Shown here in pieces: positions 1 to 9,373 of a stretch of 64,000 bases of DNA. Location: the NCBI GenBank assembly GCA_963764345.1, contig CAVXSF010000031.1:1-64000 (forward strand), given 5' to 3'. The translations under genes and the position numbers were made by a program. The stretch comes from DASQZK01 sp963764345. GTDB taxonomy: Bacteria > Bacteroidota > Bacteroidia > Bacteroidales > GCA-2748055. Numbering within the stretch: position 1 is the stretch's first letter; every line of letters begins with the position of its first letter. The notes under the pieces were generated by a model. It saw only the letters and a program-made list of their open reading frames with translations, was not told the DNA's origin and searched no databases.

Positions 1-343
1 CGAGTTTCCGCCCGAAATGAAGAAGATCGGCACCGCGAACGGTCTGGAGAGATCGGTCGTCAGGCGCGACGACCGTAAGTTGACGGTCGACGCAGAGCAC
101 CCTCTGGTCGCCCTGTTCGGCAACATGTCGATGGCCGCATATGTACAGGCCCAGATCGCGTCGTTCGACGGCCAGCTGCGTACCGGGCTTGCGCAACTGT
201 TCCCGCACTATTGCTCGCTGGCCGAGGGCAACATCACCTGGCGGCTCACCGAGACCGTCCAGGAGGGCCTGCACCTCGACGTATTCGACGGCGGCAGACC
301 GCTCTCGCCTCATTTGAAGTCCCTTCACCGCGTGAAGGCATAA
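1..343 (+). CDS. Foreign or chimeric partial ORF, possible 2OG-Fe(II) oxygenase-like fragment
   Basis: An open frame enters from the window edge (codons before the ATG at 17 are also open) and stops at 341-343. The stretch is clearly GC-richer than everything after it, with the strong third-position G/C typical of high-GC Proteobacteria or Actinobacteria rather than Bacteroidota. The translated end contains an H-x-D pair (LHLDVF, residues ~86-91), the kind of Fe(II) ligand arrangement seen in 2-oxoglutarate-dependent oxygenases, but the homology is only an impression. The frame ends where the composition changes, so the true C-terminus is probably missing. I read this as a chimeric contig join or a transferred scrap. 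Functional assignment is weak; the compositional anomaly is clear. Confidence 0.4.
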   Translation, partial: EFPPEMKKIGTANGLERSVVRRDDRKLTVDAEHPLVALFGNMSMAAYVQAQIASFDGQLRTGLAQLFPHYCSLAEGNITWRLTETVQEGLHLDVFDGGRPLSPHLKSLHRVKA

Positions 344-459
344 CCGGGGAAGAAGTAAAAATTTATTTTCAATCTGATGCCGGATCTCCGGGAAGGATTT
401 TTGTGAAAGGGATTAAATACGAACTGGAGAGCAGACGTACTTTTGTGGTAAGAATTTAA
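344..459 (+). pseudogene. C-terminal tail of a truncated Bacteroidota secreted protein
   Basis: From about position 328 a different frame reads REGITGEEVKIYFQSDAG and continues to the stop at 457-459. The pattern of alternating hydrophobic residues followed by SDAGSPGRIFVKGI resembles the last beta-strands of a carbohydrate-binding or beta-sandwich domain, of the kind that ends many Bacteroidota glycoside hydrolases. The upstream part of the protein is absent, because the preceding ~340 bases are foreign in composition. Composition here matches the rest of the window. Only the last ~38 residues can be assigned, so the family cannot be named. Confidence 0.35.
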
Positions 460-528
460 AAAGTTTGGTAAAATACTGTTATTATTAAGAATTGCTTTTA
501 TTTTTGAGTTCAATTTAATTCCACAAAT

Positions 529-1194
529 ATGCTTGGAGATATTCTTATAATCGGTGAAATACATAAAATCGCTGCTGAGGCGATTACAAAAAGGGTTATT
601 CAGGAAAGAGATAAATTACATAAGGGATATAAATTTATTGTGGCTATCTCCGGCGAATCTGGTGCCGGGAAGTCTGAAGTTTCCCACTCCCTGGCCAAGC
701 GGTTAAAGGAAGAACATATAAGGGTAAAGATCTTACATGCGGATGATTACTATAAGGTTCCGCCGCTGCTGAGGACGGAATGGCGACGTGTTCAGGGTCT
801 TGATACCGTAGGTATCCATGAATATGACTGGAATCTCTTTCAGCGGAATATTCAGGATTTTAAGGAGGACAGGGAATCCATGATGCCCAGCATTGACATT
901 ATCCCGGAACAGGTGGATAAACTGATCACCGATTTTAAAAAAATTGATCTTCTGGTTATTGACGGTCTTTACGCACTGAAAGCTGACGGAATTGATTTGC
1001 GTGTTTTCATTGATCTCGATTACCATGAGACAAAAATGAACCAGATCCAGCGTGAAAAAGAAAAGATGGATGATTTCAGATTCGCTGTTCTGGAAAAGGA
1101 ACATCAGAACGTCAGATCACTGAAACCCCTGGCCGATCTTATCATCGATAAAAATTACCAGGTCGTTGATGCCAGAACGGGAGAATTTATTTAA
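529..1194 (+). CDS. Uridine kinase-like P-loop NTPase
   Basis: A 221-residue cytosolic protein with a Walker A motif GESGAGKS at residues 42-49, followed by the ADDYY segment typical of the uridine kinase / phosphoribulokinase group. A hydrophobic strand ending in LLVIDGLYAL (~141-150) fits a Walker B-type strand preceding the nucleoside site. The final third has the usual R-x-x-R-rich lid (QIQREKEKMDDFRFAV). Family knowledge suggests phosphorylation of a nucleoside or a related small molecule; the exact substrate is not visible. It is a single gene with a TATTTTTG -7-like element at 499-506, and it reads toward the sugar regulator with a 56-base gap, though no functional link is evident. Bacteroidota often carry such uridine kinase-like paralogues beside the true Udk. 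Confidence 0.75.
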   Translation: MLGDILIIGEIHKIAAEAITKRVIQERDKLHKGYKFIVAISGESGAGKSEVSHSLAKRLKEEHIRVKILHADDYYKVPPLLRTEWRRVQGLDTVGIHEYDWNLFQRNIQDFKEDRESMMPSIDIIPEQVDKLITDFKKIDLLVIDGLYALKADGIDLRVFIDLDYHETKMNQIQREKEKMDDFRFAVLEKEHQNVRSLKPLADLIIDKNYQVVDARTGEFI

Positions 1195-1250
1195 ATCAAT
1201 TACCTTAGCTGAAGCTTTTCCGGTCTATTTTGCGAATAATACGCGAAAAA

Positions 1251-4118
1251 ATGCGTTTAACCAGCCTTCGTATATCGTTTCTGGCCCTCCTGCTATGCCT
1301 CACCCCCCGGTTTTTTCCGCTTTATGCCCAGTTTAACGGGAAATCCTTTGTCATTAATTTTAGCAAGAAGGCCTATAACGGGGGGAATCAGAACTGGTCG
1401 GTCGACACCGATTCAAGTGGTATGACGTATATCGGGAACAACCAGGGGCTTCTCAGGTTTGACGGGTCAAACTGGGACCTGTTTCATATGCCCGACAATA
1501 TGGTCGTTCGTTCTGTAGCTGTTGCTCCGGATAACCGCATCTATGTCGGTGGTTTTGAAGAATTCGGGTTTTTCTCGCTGAATAGCGAGGGCTTTCTCGA
1601 TTATACCTCGCTGAGTATTTCAACAGTAAAGGAAAATTTTCATAACGACGAAATATGGAGGATCGTCATCCACCAGGGAAAAGTATATTTCCAGTCTTTT
1701 TCACATATTTATGTTTATGACGGGAAGTCGGTGAATGTTCTGGATCCGGGCGGAACTATCGTGTTCCTTTTGGAAGCCAGGGAGAGGTTATTTGTTCACC
1801 GGGTGGGTGAAGGTCTTTTCGATATCAGGAATGACAGTCTTCATTTTATTCCGGGGAGTGCATTTCTTGCCAATGATGAGGTGAAAATGATTTTGCCTTA
1901 CAAAACGCATGATTTCCTGGTGGGAGCCTCCTCGGGAGGACTTTATATCATGGATGAGAAGGGATTTCATCCACTGGATAAACCGGTGAACCGGGTGATC
2001 ATGGATGCTGAGGTGAACAATGGCATTGTCGTTGGCAATTTCCTGGTCATTGGTACCATCGTCAATGGTATATATATCCTGAATTCCGACGGAAGCCTCA
2101 GGGAGCATCTGAATACAGATAATTTTTTACAAAACAATACCGTACTGGCCCTGAAAACAGGAAAAGCAGGGTCTTTCTGGGCCGGACTCGACCGCGGCCT
2201 GGATTATGTCAGTCTGAATAATCCACTGTCGTTTTACATGGATCCGTCAAGGAACCGGCGCACCGTATATACTGCTGCACTTACCGGTGATACCCTTTGG
2301 GTCGGTACCAACCAGGGCGTCTTCCGGTATGAAAATAATCCATCGATGGGGTATTTAAACCCGGTCCTTGTCGAAGGCACACAGGGGCAGGTCTGGGATT
2401 TAAGCGTGATCGACGGCGAGCTGTTCTGCGGGCATACTAACGGCACCTTCATCATCAGAAGTGGAAAACCCGAGAGGATCTCCGACGTGAACGGGGGATA
2501 TGAGATCAGAAAAATAGAAGCAAACGGCCATGATATCCTTCTTCAAAGCAGCTATAGCGTATTTTCCGTATATACCCGTTCTGAAAACGACTGGAAATTT
2601 TCCCATGTCATTCCGGGATTCTATGAACCGGTGCCGCATTTTGAGCCCGATCACTACGGATATATCTGGGCTTCTCATGCAAGCAAAGGATTGTACCGGC
2701 TCAGGTTTGATCCCGGATATAACAGGGTGGAAGCCGTAAGGTATTTCGGTCAGCGGGACGGATTTCCCACCGAAAGGAATATCCGGGTCGCCAAGGTGGA
2801 TAACCGGGTCATTTTTTGTACCAGGAAGAGGATCTATACTTATAACGATCTCTCCGATTCCATCGTAGCCTATACCTCGCTCAACCAGCAACTGGGCGAA
2901 TATTCTGCATCCGGGAATATCATTAGTGTGGGGAATGATAAGTACTGGTGCATTGCAGGGAACAAAGCTGCATTCTTCAGGATATCCAACGGCCGTGCGG
3001 TTAAGCTTTTCTCCTACGATCTTTCCAGGCAGGGCGCCTATTTTGGAACAGGGCATTCGGGAGTTTCTATTTTAAAGAAAAACCTTTACCTGCTTTGTCT
3101 GGATAATGGATTTGCCCTGTATTCCGAAAGTGACTCGGTATTTACAGATCAGCCGGCAAGGCCCTTAATCAGAATGGTCAGGGCATTCGACAGGAAAAAG
3201 CGGACCTGGCTGACCGAAGTAAATCCCGGTAAGGCTGTTCTGGAATTACCCTACGCATACAGAAACCTGGATATATCCTTTTCAACCGATCGGATTTTTG
3301 CCTCACCCGCCTTCAGCTATCGTCTCGGTACTATCGATAACCAATGGTCAGAATGGTCGGAAAAATCACGGGTCACTTTTACGCGCCTGCCTTCCGGTGA
3401 ATACCGGTTTATGCTCAGAACACTGAAACTGGATGGCAGTATCAGCCCGACGGTCGCTCTGGGGATAAATATCCGAAGGCCATGGTATGCCTCTATTGTC
3501 GCTCTGTTGATTTACGGTACTTTACTGTTCACCATTATTATACTTCTCAGGGTTTCGTTTGTCAGGCGTTTAAAGGCAAATGCCGTCAGGATGCAGACCC
3601 TGGAAAGGGAAAAACGCCAGAGGGATAAAATGATGGCCGATCAGGAAATGATCAGACTGAAAAATGAAAAATTACATGTTGAAGTCTCTCATAAAAATAT
3701 TCAGCTGGCCAATTACACGATGACCATCCTAAAGAAAAACGAGGTGCTGATTAAATTAAAGGATATGATCACCGACCAAAAAAAGGACCTTGGAGGCCGG
3801 TACCCGAATTATCATTACGACCGCCTGATCAGCATGATCGATTCAACCCTCTCCTCCGAAGATGACTGGAAGATCTTTGAGATGCATTTCGACCAGGCAC
3901 ATGAAAATTTTTTCATGAGACTTAAAAGCAATTATCCTGAGCTTACTCCAAGTGACATGAAACTTTGTGCCTATTTACGGCTTAATCTCTCTTCCAAGGA
4001 GATTGCACCCCTGCTGAACATCTCCGTAAGGGGCGTTGAGATCCGCCGTTACCGCCTCAGAAAGCGTTTATTGCTCAATACCGAAGATAATCTCATTGAA
4101 TTCCTGATGAATTTCTAA
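1251..4118 (+). CDS. Triple-tyrosine membrane sensor/regulator with LuxR-type HTH (PUL regulator)
   Basis: The TTG at 1230 opens the frame, but the ATG at 1251 begins a proper signal peptide ending near YAQ, giving 955 residues. Residues ~30-640 form a beta-propeller sensor of Reg_prop-like blades (repeated W-DTDSSGMTYIGNNQGL and VRSVAVAPDNRIYVGG patterns). Residues ~670-735 are a Y_Y_Y domain (SYRLGTIDNQWSEWS), ~742-768 one transmembrane helix, ~770-840 a coiled coil, and ~895-955 a LuxR/GerE-like helix-turn-helix (LTPSDMKLCAYLRLNLSSKEIAPLLNIS is the recognition region). There is no histidine kinase, receiver or phospho-acceptor, so it is a one-component transmembrane regulator like the SusR class rather than a hybrid two-component system. 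It lies directly upstream of and collinear with the GH144/SusCD genes, which it probably controls by sensing a periplasmic oligosaccharide. Confidence 0.85.
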   Translation: MRLTSLRISFLALLLCLTPRFFPLYAQFNGKSFVINFSKKAYNGGNQNWSVDTDSSGMTYIGNNQGLLRFDGSNWDLFHMPDNMVVRSVAVAPDNRIYVGGFEEFGFFSLNSEGFLDYTSLSISTVKENFHNDEIWRIVIHQGKVYFQSFSHIYVYDGKSVNVLDPGGTIVFLLEARERLFVHRVGEGLFDIRNDSLHFIPGSAFLANDEVKMILPYKTHDFLVGASSGGLYIMDEKGFHPLDKPVNRVIMDAEVNNGIVVGNFLVIGTIVNGIYILNSDGSLREHLNTDNFLQNNTVLALKTGKAGSFWAGLDRGLDYVSLNNPLSFYMDPSRNRRTVYTAALTGDTLWVGTNQGVFRYENNPSMGYLNPVLVEGTQGQVWDLSVIDGELFCGHTNGTFIIRSGKPERISDVNGGYEIRKIEANGHDILLQSSYSVFSVYTRSENDWKFSHVIPGFYEPVPHFEPDHYGYIWASHASKGLYRLRFDPGYNRVEAVRYFGQRDGFPTERNIRVAKVDNRVIFCTRKRIYTYNDLSDSIVAYTSLNQQLGEYSASGNIISVGNDKYWCIAGNKAAFFRISNGRAVKLFSYDLSRQGAYFGTGHSGVSILKKNLYLLCLDNGFALYSESDSVFTDQPARPLIRMVRAFDRKKRTWLTEVNPGKAVLELPYAYRNLDISFSTDRIFASPAFSYRLGTIDNQWSEWSEKSRVTFTRLPSGEYRFMLRTLKLDGSISPTVALGINIRRPWYASIVALLIYGTLLFTIIILLRVSFVRRLKANAVRMQTLEREKRQRDKMMADQEMIRLKNEKLHVEVSHKNIQLANYTMTILKKNEVLIKLKDMITDQKKDLGGRYPNYHYDRLISMIDSTLSSEDDWKIFEMHFDQAHENFFMRLKSNYPELTPSDMKLCAYLRLNLSSKEIAPLLNISVRGVEIRRYRLRKRLLLNTEDNLIEFLMNF

Positions 4119-4344
4119 CTTTTCCACGAACATCGTATATTTATTTTATACAATTTCATTTTTCGAACTCTCCATTATCAGACACATACCGGAATTATGC
4201 TTTGAATTGATGAGGGATTGATGTAGTCGGGTTTATGCTGTTTAAAAGCATGAAGTAATTAAGTGAAGGTAAAGATTTTCAGTAAGATACAAAGAGTAAT
4301 TAACTTGCTTGTGTATTCCTGAATTGTGAAATACTTTATCTCAC

Positions 4345-5754
4345 ATGATAAACCGACATTACAGATCCTTTAAATTTAGCTTTTTTCTGATCCTGATGGC
4401 TGTTATCGCATTACCGGCTATCTTTTCCTGTGCCGGCGATCATAAGAGCACGAATGCTGTCAACGACACCACCGCATTTCTTTCCGATCTGAAACAGCGG
4501 ACCTTTAATTATTTCTGGGAGCAGGTCGACAAGCCCACCTGGGGCATCCCCGACAGGTATCCTACAAAGCACTTTACCAGTATTGCCGCCACGGGCTTTG
4601 GACTGACAGCCTGCCTTGTGGGCATTGAGAACGGTTATATTACGAGAGGCGAAGGGGCAGAACGGGTTCTGAATACATTACGGTGGTTCTGGAATTCAAA
4701 ACAGGGTCCGGAAGAACACGGGATAACCGGATACAAAGGATTTTATTATCATTTTCTTACCTATGGTGAAGGTGTACGGTACCGGAATACTGAACTTTCT
4801 ACCATCGACACCGGACTTCTCATGGCAGGAATCCTTTCCTGTCAGTCGTATTTTGACGGGAATAATCCGGAAGAGACGGGGATACGATCACTGGCTGACT
4901 CCCTATATCTCAGGGTCCGGTGGGACTGGGCTCTTAACGGTGGCGATGCCCTGTCTATGGGGTATCATCCTGAGAGCGGATTCCTGAAATCGACATGGGT
5001 TGGCTACAACGAAGGGATGATCCTGGTCCTTATGGCCATGGGATCGCCGACACATCCTATTGGCGACAGTGCCTGGGCTGCCTGGTGCAAGCCTTATGTC
5101 TGGGCCGGGTTTTACGGGCAGGACATGGTCAATTTCAGCCCTTTGTTCGGACACCAGTATTCCCAGATGTACATCGACTTCAGGGGCATTCAGGATGATT
5201 ATATGAGAGGAAAAGGGATTGATTATTTTGAAAACTCACGCAGGGCAACTCTTAGCAACAGGGCCTATTGCATCGATAACCCTGGGGGATTCAATGCCTA
5301 CTCCGAAAATATATGGGGGCTGACAGCCTGTGATGGCCCGGCACAAGCTTCTCAGATGACGGGGAAAGGATTAAAACAGTTCTGGACTTACAGGGCACGG
5401 GGAGCCAGTGCCATTGATACGATTGACGATGGTACCATTGCACCCACAGCTGCTGGCGGTTCGTTGCCCTTTGCCCCCGACCAGTGTATCGATGCACTCA
5501 TCACCATGAAACAACAGTTCGGGGATTCCCTTTACATGAAATATGGGTTCAAAGATGCCTTTAATATGACCTATAAAAATCCGACAGGAAGTCAGGGCTG
5601 GTTTGATATCGACTATATCGGCATTGATCAGGGCCCGATTTTGATCCAGTTGGAAAATTATCAGACCGGACTGATCTGGGACATGATGAAAAAGAATAAA
5701 TACATCGTGAATGGTTTGAAAAGGGCTGGATTCAGCGGGGGATGGCTCAATTGA
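4345..5754 (+). CDS. GH144-type (PF10091 'glucoamylase-like') lipoprotein, probable beta-1,2-glucanase
   Basis: The protein has 469 residues. The N-terminus is a lipoprotein signal with lipobox AIFSC (Cys29). From residue ~45 to the end it matches the PF10091 (alpha/alpha)6-barrel domain: FLSDLKQRTFNYFWEQVD, then TSIAATGFGLTACLVGIENGYI, the W-GYNEGMILVLMAMGSPTHPI block, and the C-terminal IDQGPILIQLENYQTGLIWDM. The family's old name is 'putative glucoamylase', but characterised members (GH144) are endo-beta-1,2-glucanases, and I infer the same here. Catalytic residues are not assigned. It is tethered to a membrane by lipid and sits between the regulator and SusC. A second member at 11886 ends the same locus. 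GH162 or another alpha/alpha-barrel activity cannot be excluded by eye. Confidence 0.85.
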   Translation: MINRHYRSFKFSFFLILMAVIALPAIFSCAGDHKSTNAVNDTTAFLSDLKQRTFNYFWEQVDKPTWGIPDRYPTKHFTSIAATGFGLTACLVGIENGYITRGEGAERVLNTLRWFWNSKQGPEEHGITGYKGFYYHFLTYGEGVRYRNTELSTIDTGLLMAGILSCQSYFDGNNPEETGIRSLADSLYLRVRWDWALNGGDALSMGYHPESGFLKSTWVGYNEGMILVLMAMGSPTHPIGDSAWAAWCKPYVWAGFYGQDMVNFSPLFGHQYSQMYIDFRGIQDDYMRGKGIDYFENSRRATLSNRAYCIDNPGGFNAYSENIWGLTACDGPAQASQMTGKGLKQFWTYRARGASAIDTIDDGTIAPTAAGGSLPFAPDQCIDALITMKQQFGDSLYMKYGFKDAFNMTYKNPTGSQGWFDIDYIGIDQGPILIQLENYQTGLIWDMMKKNKYIVNGLKRAGFSGGWLN

Positions 5755-5849
5755 CTCATGTACAGATTATATAACATTAAAAAAAACGAACAATGAACGC
5801 CTGATATTCCTTATACTCAAGCTGATAAAACGCTATAAACTGTTAATCT

Positions 5850-8800
5850 ATGAATTCAAACAAAAACCGCGGACCTAAGAAGCTAGTTTCTTTTTTCCTG
5901 CTGTTCTTGCTTTCAGCACCGGTCATTTTTGCCCAGCAAAGGCAGATCACGGGTAATGTGATCGGAGCTGAGGATCAAAGCCCTCTTCCCGGAGTGAACG
6001 TATTTATTAAGGGCACAACCCGGGGAGTTATTACCGGTCTCGACGGGAATTATTCCATTCCCGTAAACCCCGGGGATGACACGCTGGTTTTCTCGTACAT
6101 CGGTTACCGGCAGCAGAATATCCCCATCGACGATAAAACCGTAATCAATGTGCAGCTAAAGGTGGAAGCCGAGGCAATTAATGAGGTGGTGGTTATCGGT
6201 TACGGTACCGTTAAAAAAAGCGATCTTTCCGGTTCTGTCAGTACCGTTAAATCTTCCGACATCACTAAGGTCACCTCTCTGGATCCGGTCCAGGCCCTTT
6301 CAGGCAAAGTTGCCGGGATCCATGTGGCCAACACATCGGGTGCTCCGGGAGCGACACCTGTTGTAAGGATCCGCGGCGTCGGCACCTTCAATAATTCATC
6401 TCCCATTTATGTGGTCGACGGTGTCATCCTCGACGATATTTCCTTTCTGAACAGCGAGGACATTGCTTCTGTCGAGGTCCTTAAAGATGCATCTGCCACC
6501 GCCATTTACGGGTCGAGAGGTGCAAACGGCGTAATTATTATCACCACAAAATCCGGTACTGTAGGCAATGGAAAGCCGCAGTTCAGCTTTGATGCAGAGT
6601 ACACCATTCAGCAGGTAGCAAAGAAAATCGATTTGCTGAACGGACGCCAGTTTGCCATCATTTCCAACGAGATCACACCGGGATCATATAATAACGTGGA
6701 CCTGGTTCCCAACACCAACTGGCAGGATCTTATTTTTCATACGGCACCCATGCAGAGTTACCAGTTTTCAGTGTCAGGCGCCACAAAAGTGAATCACTAC
6801 TATGTGGGCATCGGGTACTACGGACGGAACGGTATCATTGACAAGTCTTCCTACCAGAGGCTTTCACTCAGATTGAACAACAGGTATGATCTGTCAAAAA
6901 ACCTGAGATTTGGGAACAATATTACCATCGTTCCTTTTCAGAAACGGAATGCACCAAACGTCACCTACACCGCCTACCGGGCGCAGCCTTTGCTCAAGCC
7001 ATATTACGATGACGGCAGTTATGCCGTAGTATACAATGTCGGGAATCCCCTGGCAGCACTCAATTACTCACATGATTTCAACAAAGGCTTCAGGGGCGTC
7101 GGGAATGTATATGGTGAGGCCACAATTTTCAAAACGTTTACCCTCAAATCGAGTTTCGGTATCGATGCGGATTTTGAAACACCCTTGAATTTCCTTCCGG
7201 CATACACGGTTTATAATCCCGACGGTACGGCCAGCCAGCAGCAAAATGTTCAGAGTACTCTTACTAAGGCTCGGAACCAGAGTTTGAACTGGCTTTGGGA
7301 AAATACAGTAACCTATCAGAACAATTTCGGAAAGAGTTCCCTGAATGCTGTTGCCGGGTATACCATGCAAAAGTATACCTCTGAAAATTTAAGCCTTACC
7401 GGTTCAAATCTCATCAGGGACCAGAGCCAGTTCTGGTATATTCAACCAAGCAATATATACGACCTGTCCAACAATGTAAATAACATTCAAAAATTATCGG
7501 ACCAGGTAGATGATGGTTCGTATTACACCATGTTATCCTACCTCTTCAGGGCTAATTATACCTTCGACCGGAGGTATATACTGACGGCAACTTTCCGGAG
7601 GGACGGATCTTCAAAATTTGCATCCGGGAACAGGTACGGCAATTTTCCTTCGGCGGCCATCGCCTGGAATATTTCCAATGAATCCTTTATGAAGAATGTC
7701 AAGCTTATCAATAATCTTAAACTAAGGGCGAGTTACGGTTTGATCGGCAATGAAAAAATCAATTATACGGCCAGGTTTAACCAGGTGGATCAGAGTCTGC
7801 TCGCCGTGTTCGGGGTAAATGAAGCGGCAGCCTCAGCAGCCACATTCGGATTAAGCGGCAACCCCAATCTGAAGTGGGAGACAACAAAACAGTTTGATGC
7901 GGGGCTTGAGATCGGCCTCCTTGGGAATCGTCTCACCGGTGAGTTCGATTATTATCACCGGCTAACCGAAGATATTCTCCTTGCTCTTACCATTCCGGGC
8001 ATTCAGGGAAACGGGAATGACCAGAAGAAATTTTTCAATGCCGCATCTGTTCTGAACAGCGGGTTTGAATACAACGTGACTTGGCACAGTCAGATAGGGA
8101 ACTTTAGCTACAGCATTGGGGCCCTGGGTTCAACCATTCATAATGAGGACCTGGCCATCGGGGGATCAAGCGGTTCCGATTCCGTACTGATCGGAGGAAG
8201 CCTGGCTGACGGGACGAGAGTAACGCAGAGCCGTGTAGGATTGCCTATCGGGGCCTTTTACGGCTATAAGACCAATGGCATTTTCCAGACTCAGCAGGAA
8301 CTCGATGCTTATCCACATATGGCGAATGCAGGCGTTGGGGACCTTCGGTTTGTAGACGTGAACAAAGACGATATCCTCAATGACAAAGACCGTACCTATA
8401 TCGGATCACCCATCCCGACCTTTATTTTTGGGCTTAACCTCACCGCGGGCTATAAAGGTTTTGACTTTTCTCTCGATTTCCAGGGGCAGACCGGCAATAA
8501 GATTTTCAATGCCAAGGAGATGGTCAGGCCCAACCCGTATAATTTCGAATCACACGTTTTTAACAGGTGGACAGGACCCAACACGAGCAATACGGAACCA
8601 AGGCCATCGTTCGGAGGCTATAATTACCTGCCCTCCGACCGGTTTATCCAGAATGGCTCATACTTCAGGTTCAGGACTTTTATCCTTGGTTACACTCTTC
8701 CGGATAAACTCCTTAAAAAGTTATCTGTTGATAAATTGAGGGTCTATCTTAAAGGTACCGACTTCTATACTCTTACCCGATTTACCGGATATTCCCCCGA

Positions 8801-8894
8801 TATAGCCAGCAGTGATGTGATCAGCAACCAGATAGACCAGGGTACATATCCGACTACCCGGCAGTATTCCATTGGTTTAAATATATCCTTTTAG
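5850..8894 (+). CDS. susC-like: SusC-family TonB-dependent outer-membrane transporter
   Basis: The 1014-residue protein starts with a signal peptide ending VIFAQQ. A carboxypeptidase-D-regulatory-like domain follows at ~30-105 (ITGNVIGAEDQSPLPGVNVFIKG). Then come the TonB-box-like segment EAINEVVVIGYGT, the plug domain with YVVDGVILDD and VEVLKDASATAIYGSRGANG (~185-230), and a 22-strand barrel ending in the aromatic-terminated YSIGLNISF. All are hallmarks of SusC. It imports oligosaccharides across the outer membrane with the SusD lid encoded 3 bases downstream. The frame is intact over the full expected length. The neighbouring GH144-type enzymes suggest beta-1,2-glucan oligosaccharides as ligand; this is inference from context. 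Confidence 0.95.
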   Translation: MNSNKNRGPKKLVSFFLLFLLSAPVIFAQQRQITGNVIGAEDQSPLPGVNVFIKGTTRGVITGLDGNYSIPVNPGDDTLVFSYIGYRQQNIPIDDKTVINVQLKVEAEAINEVVVIGYGTVKKSDLSGSVSTVKSSDITKVTSLDPVQALSGKVAGIHVANTSGAPGATPVVRIRGVGTFNNSSPIYVVDGVILDDISFLNSEDIASVEVLKDASATAIYGSRGANGVIIITTKSGTVGNGKPQFSFDAEYTIQQVAKKIDLLNGRQFAIISNEITPGSYNNVDLVPNTNWQDLIFHTAPMQSYQFSVSGATKVNHYYVGIGYYGRNGIIDKSSYQRLSLRLNNRYDLSKNLRFGNNITIVPFQKRNAPNVTYTAYRAQPLLKPYYDDGSYAVVYNVGNPLAALNYSHDFNKGFRGVGNVYGEATIFKTFTLKSSFGIDADFETPLNFLPAYTVYNPDGTASQQQNVQSTLTKARNQSLNWLWENTVTYQNNFGKSSLNAVAGYTMQKYTSENLSLTGSNLIRDQSQFWYIQPSNIYDLSNNVNNIQKLSDQVDDGSYYTMLSYLFRANYTFDRRYILTATFRRDGSSKFASGNRYGNFPSAAIAWNISNESFMKNVKLINNLKLRASYGLIGNEKINYTARFNQVDQSLLAVFGVNEAAASAATFGLSGNPNLKWETTKQFDAGLEIGLLGNRLTGEFDYYHRLTEDILLALTIPGIQGNGNDQKKFFNAASVLNSGFEYNVTWHSQIGNFSYSIGALGSTIHNEDLAIGGSSGSDSVLIGGSLADGTRVTQSRVGLPIGAFYGYKTNGIFQTQQELDAYPHMANAGVGDLRFVDVNKDDILNDKDRTYIGSPIPTFIFGLNLTAGYKGFDFSLDFQGQTGNKIFNAKEMVRPNPYNFESHVFNRWTGPNTSNTEPRPSFGGYNYLPSDRFIQNGSYFRFRTFILGYTLPDKLLKKLSVDKLRVYLKGTDFYTLTRFTGYSPDIASSDVISNQIDQGTYPTTRQYSIGLNISF

Positions 8895-8896
8895 AT

Positions 8897-9373
8897 ATGA
8901 AAACAATCAGATATACCAGCATCGCATTGATCCTTATGACGTTCATGTTTTCCGGGTGTAAAGATTTTCTGAATACAGACCTGCAGAGTACACTCACCCA
9001 GGAAACCTTCCCTACATCTTCATCAGACGCACTCCTGGCAACGAATGCGACCTATTCAACGCTCAGAGACTGGTTCTATAATTCAGGAGGGTACCCCATC
9101 CTCGATATTATGTCGGACGATGCCATCAAAGGCAGCAATCCCAACGACCAGCTTCCCACTGTAGGTCCTTATGACAATTTTACCATCACCACCGCTCAGG
9201 ACGGTCTCGACCGTTGGTGGAGTACATTATACCAGGGTATTAAAAGGACCAACGTGGTCATCAATCTTGTTCCCGGAATAGATATGGATACCACTCTCAG
9301 GATCAGGTATATTGGTGAAGCAAGGTTCATCCGCGGACTCCTGTACTTTGACCTGGTGAGGGCATTCGGGTGA
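8897..9373 (+). pseudogene. susD-like: SusD-family surface lipoprotein, N-terminal part (frameshifted)
   Basis: This is the first 158 residues of a SusD/RagB protein. It has a lipoprotein signal with lipobox MFSGC (Cys21), the N-terminal TPR-like helices, and the family signature RFIRGLLYFDLVRAFG. The stop TGA at 9371-9373 follows immediately after FG, whereas family members continue 'GDVPLI'. That continuation is present one base out of frame from 9369 (GGT GAT GTT CCC CTT ATC). The simplest explanation is one extra G in the GGG run at 9368-9370. SusD forms the glycan-binding lid over SusC, so this break would inactivate the lid unless it is a sequencing error. The remainder of the gene is intact and described in the next entry. 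Confidence 0.9.

Noticed and set aside
2400..3056. 218-codon open frame on the minus strand
   Set aside because: It lies inside the beta-propeller sensor gene, has no signal or motif, and mirrors that gene's codon pattern; it is a shadow frame.
4345..5754. Annotation as glucoamylase (starch enzyme)
   Set aside because: The Pfam name is historical; characterised members of this barrel family are beta-1,2-glucanases (GH144) and no starch genes such as a GH13 are nearby.
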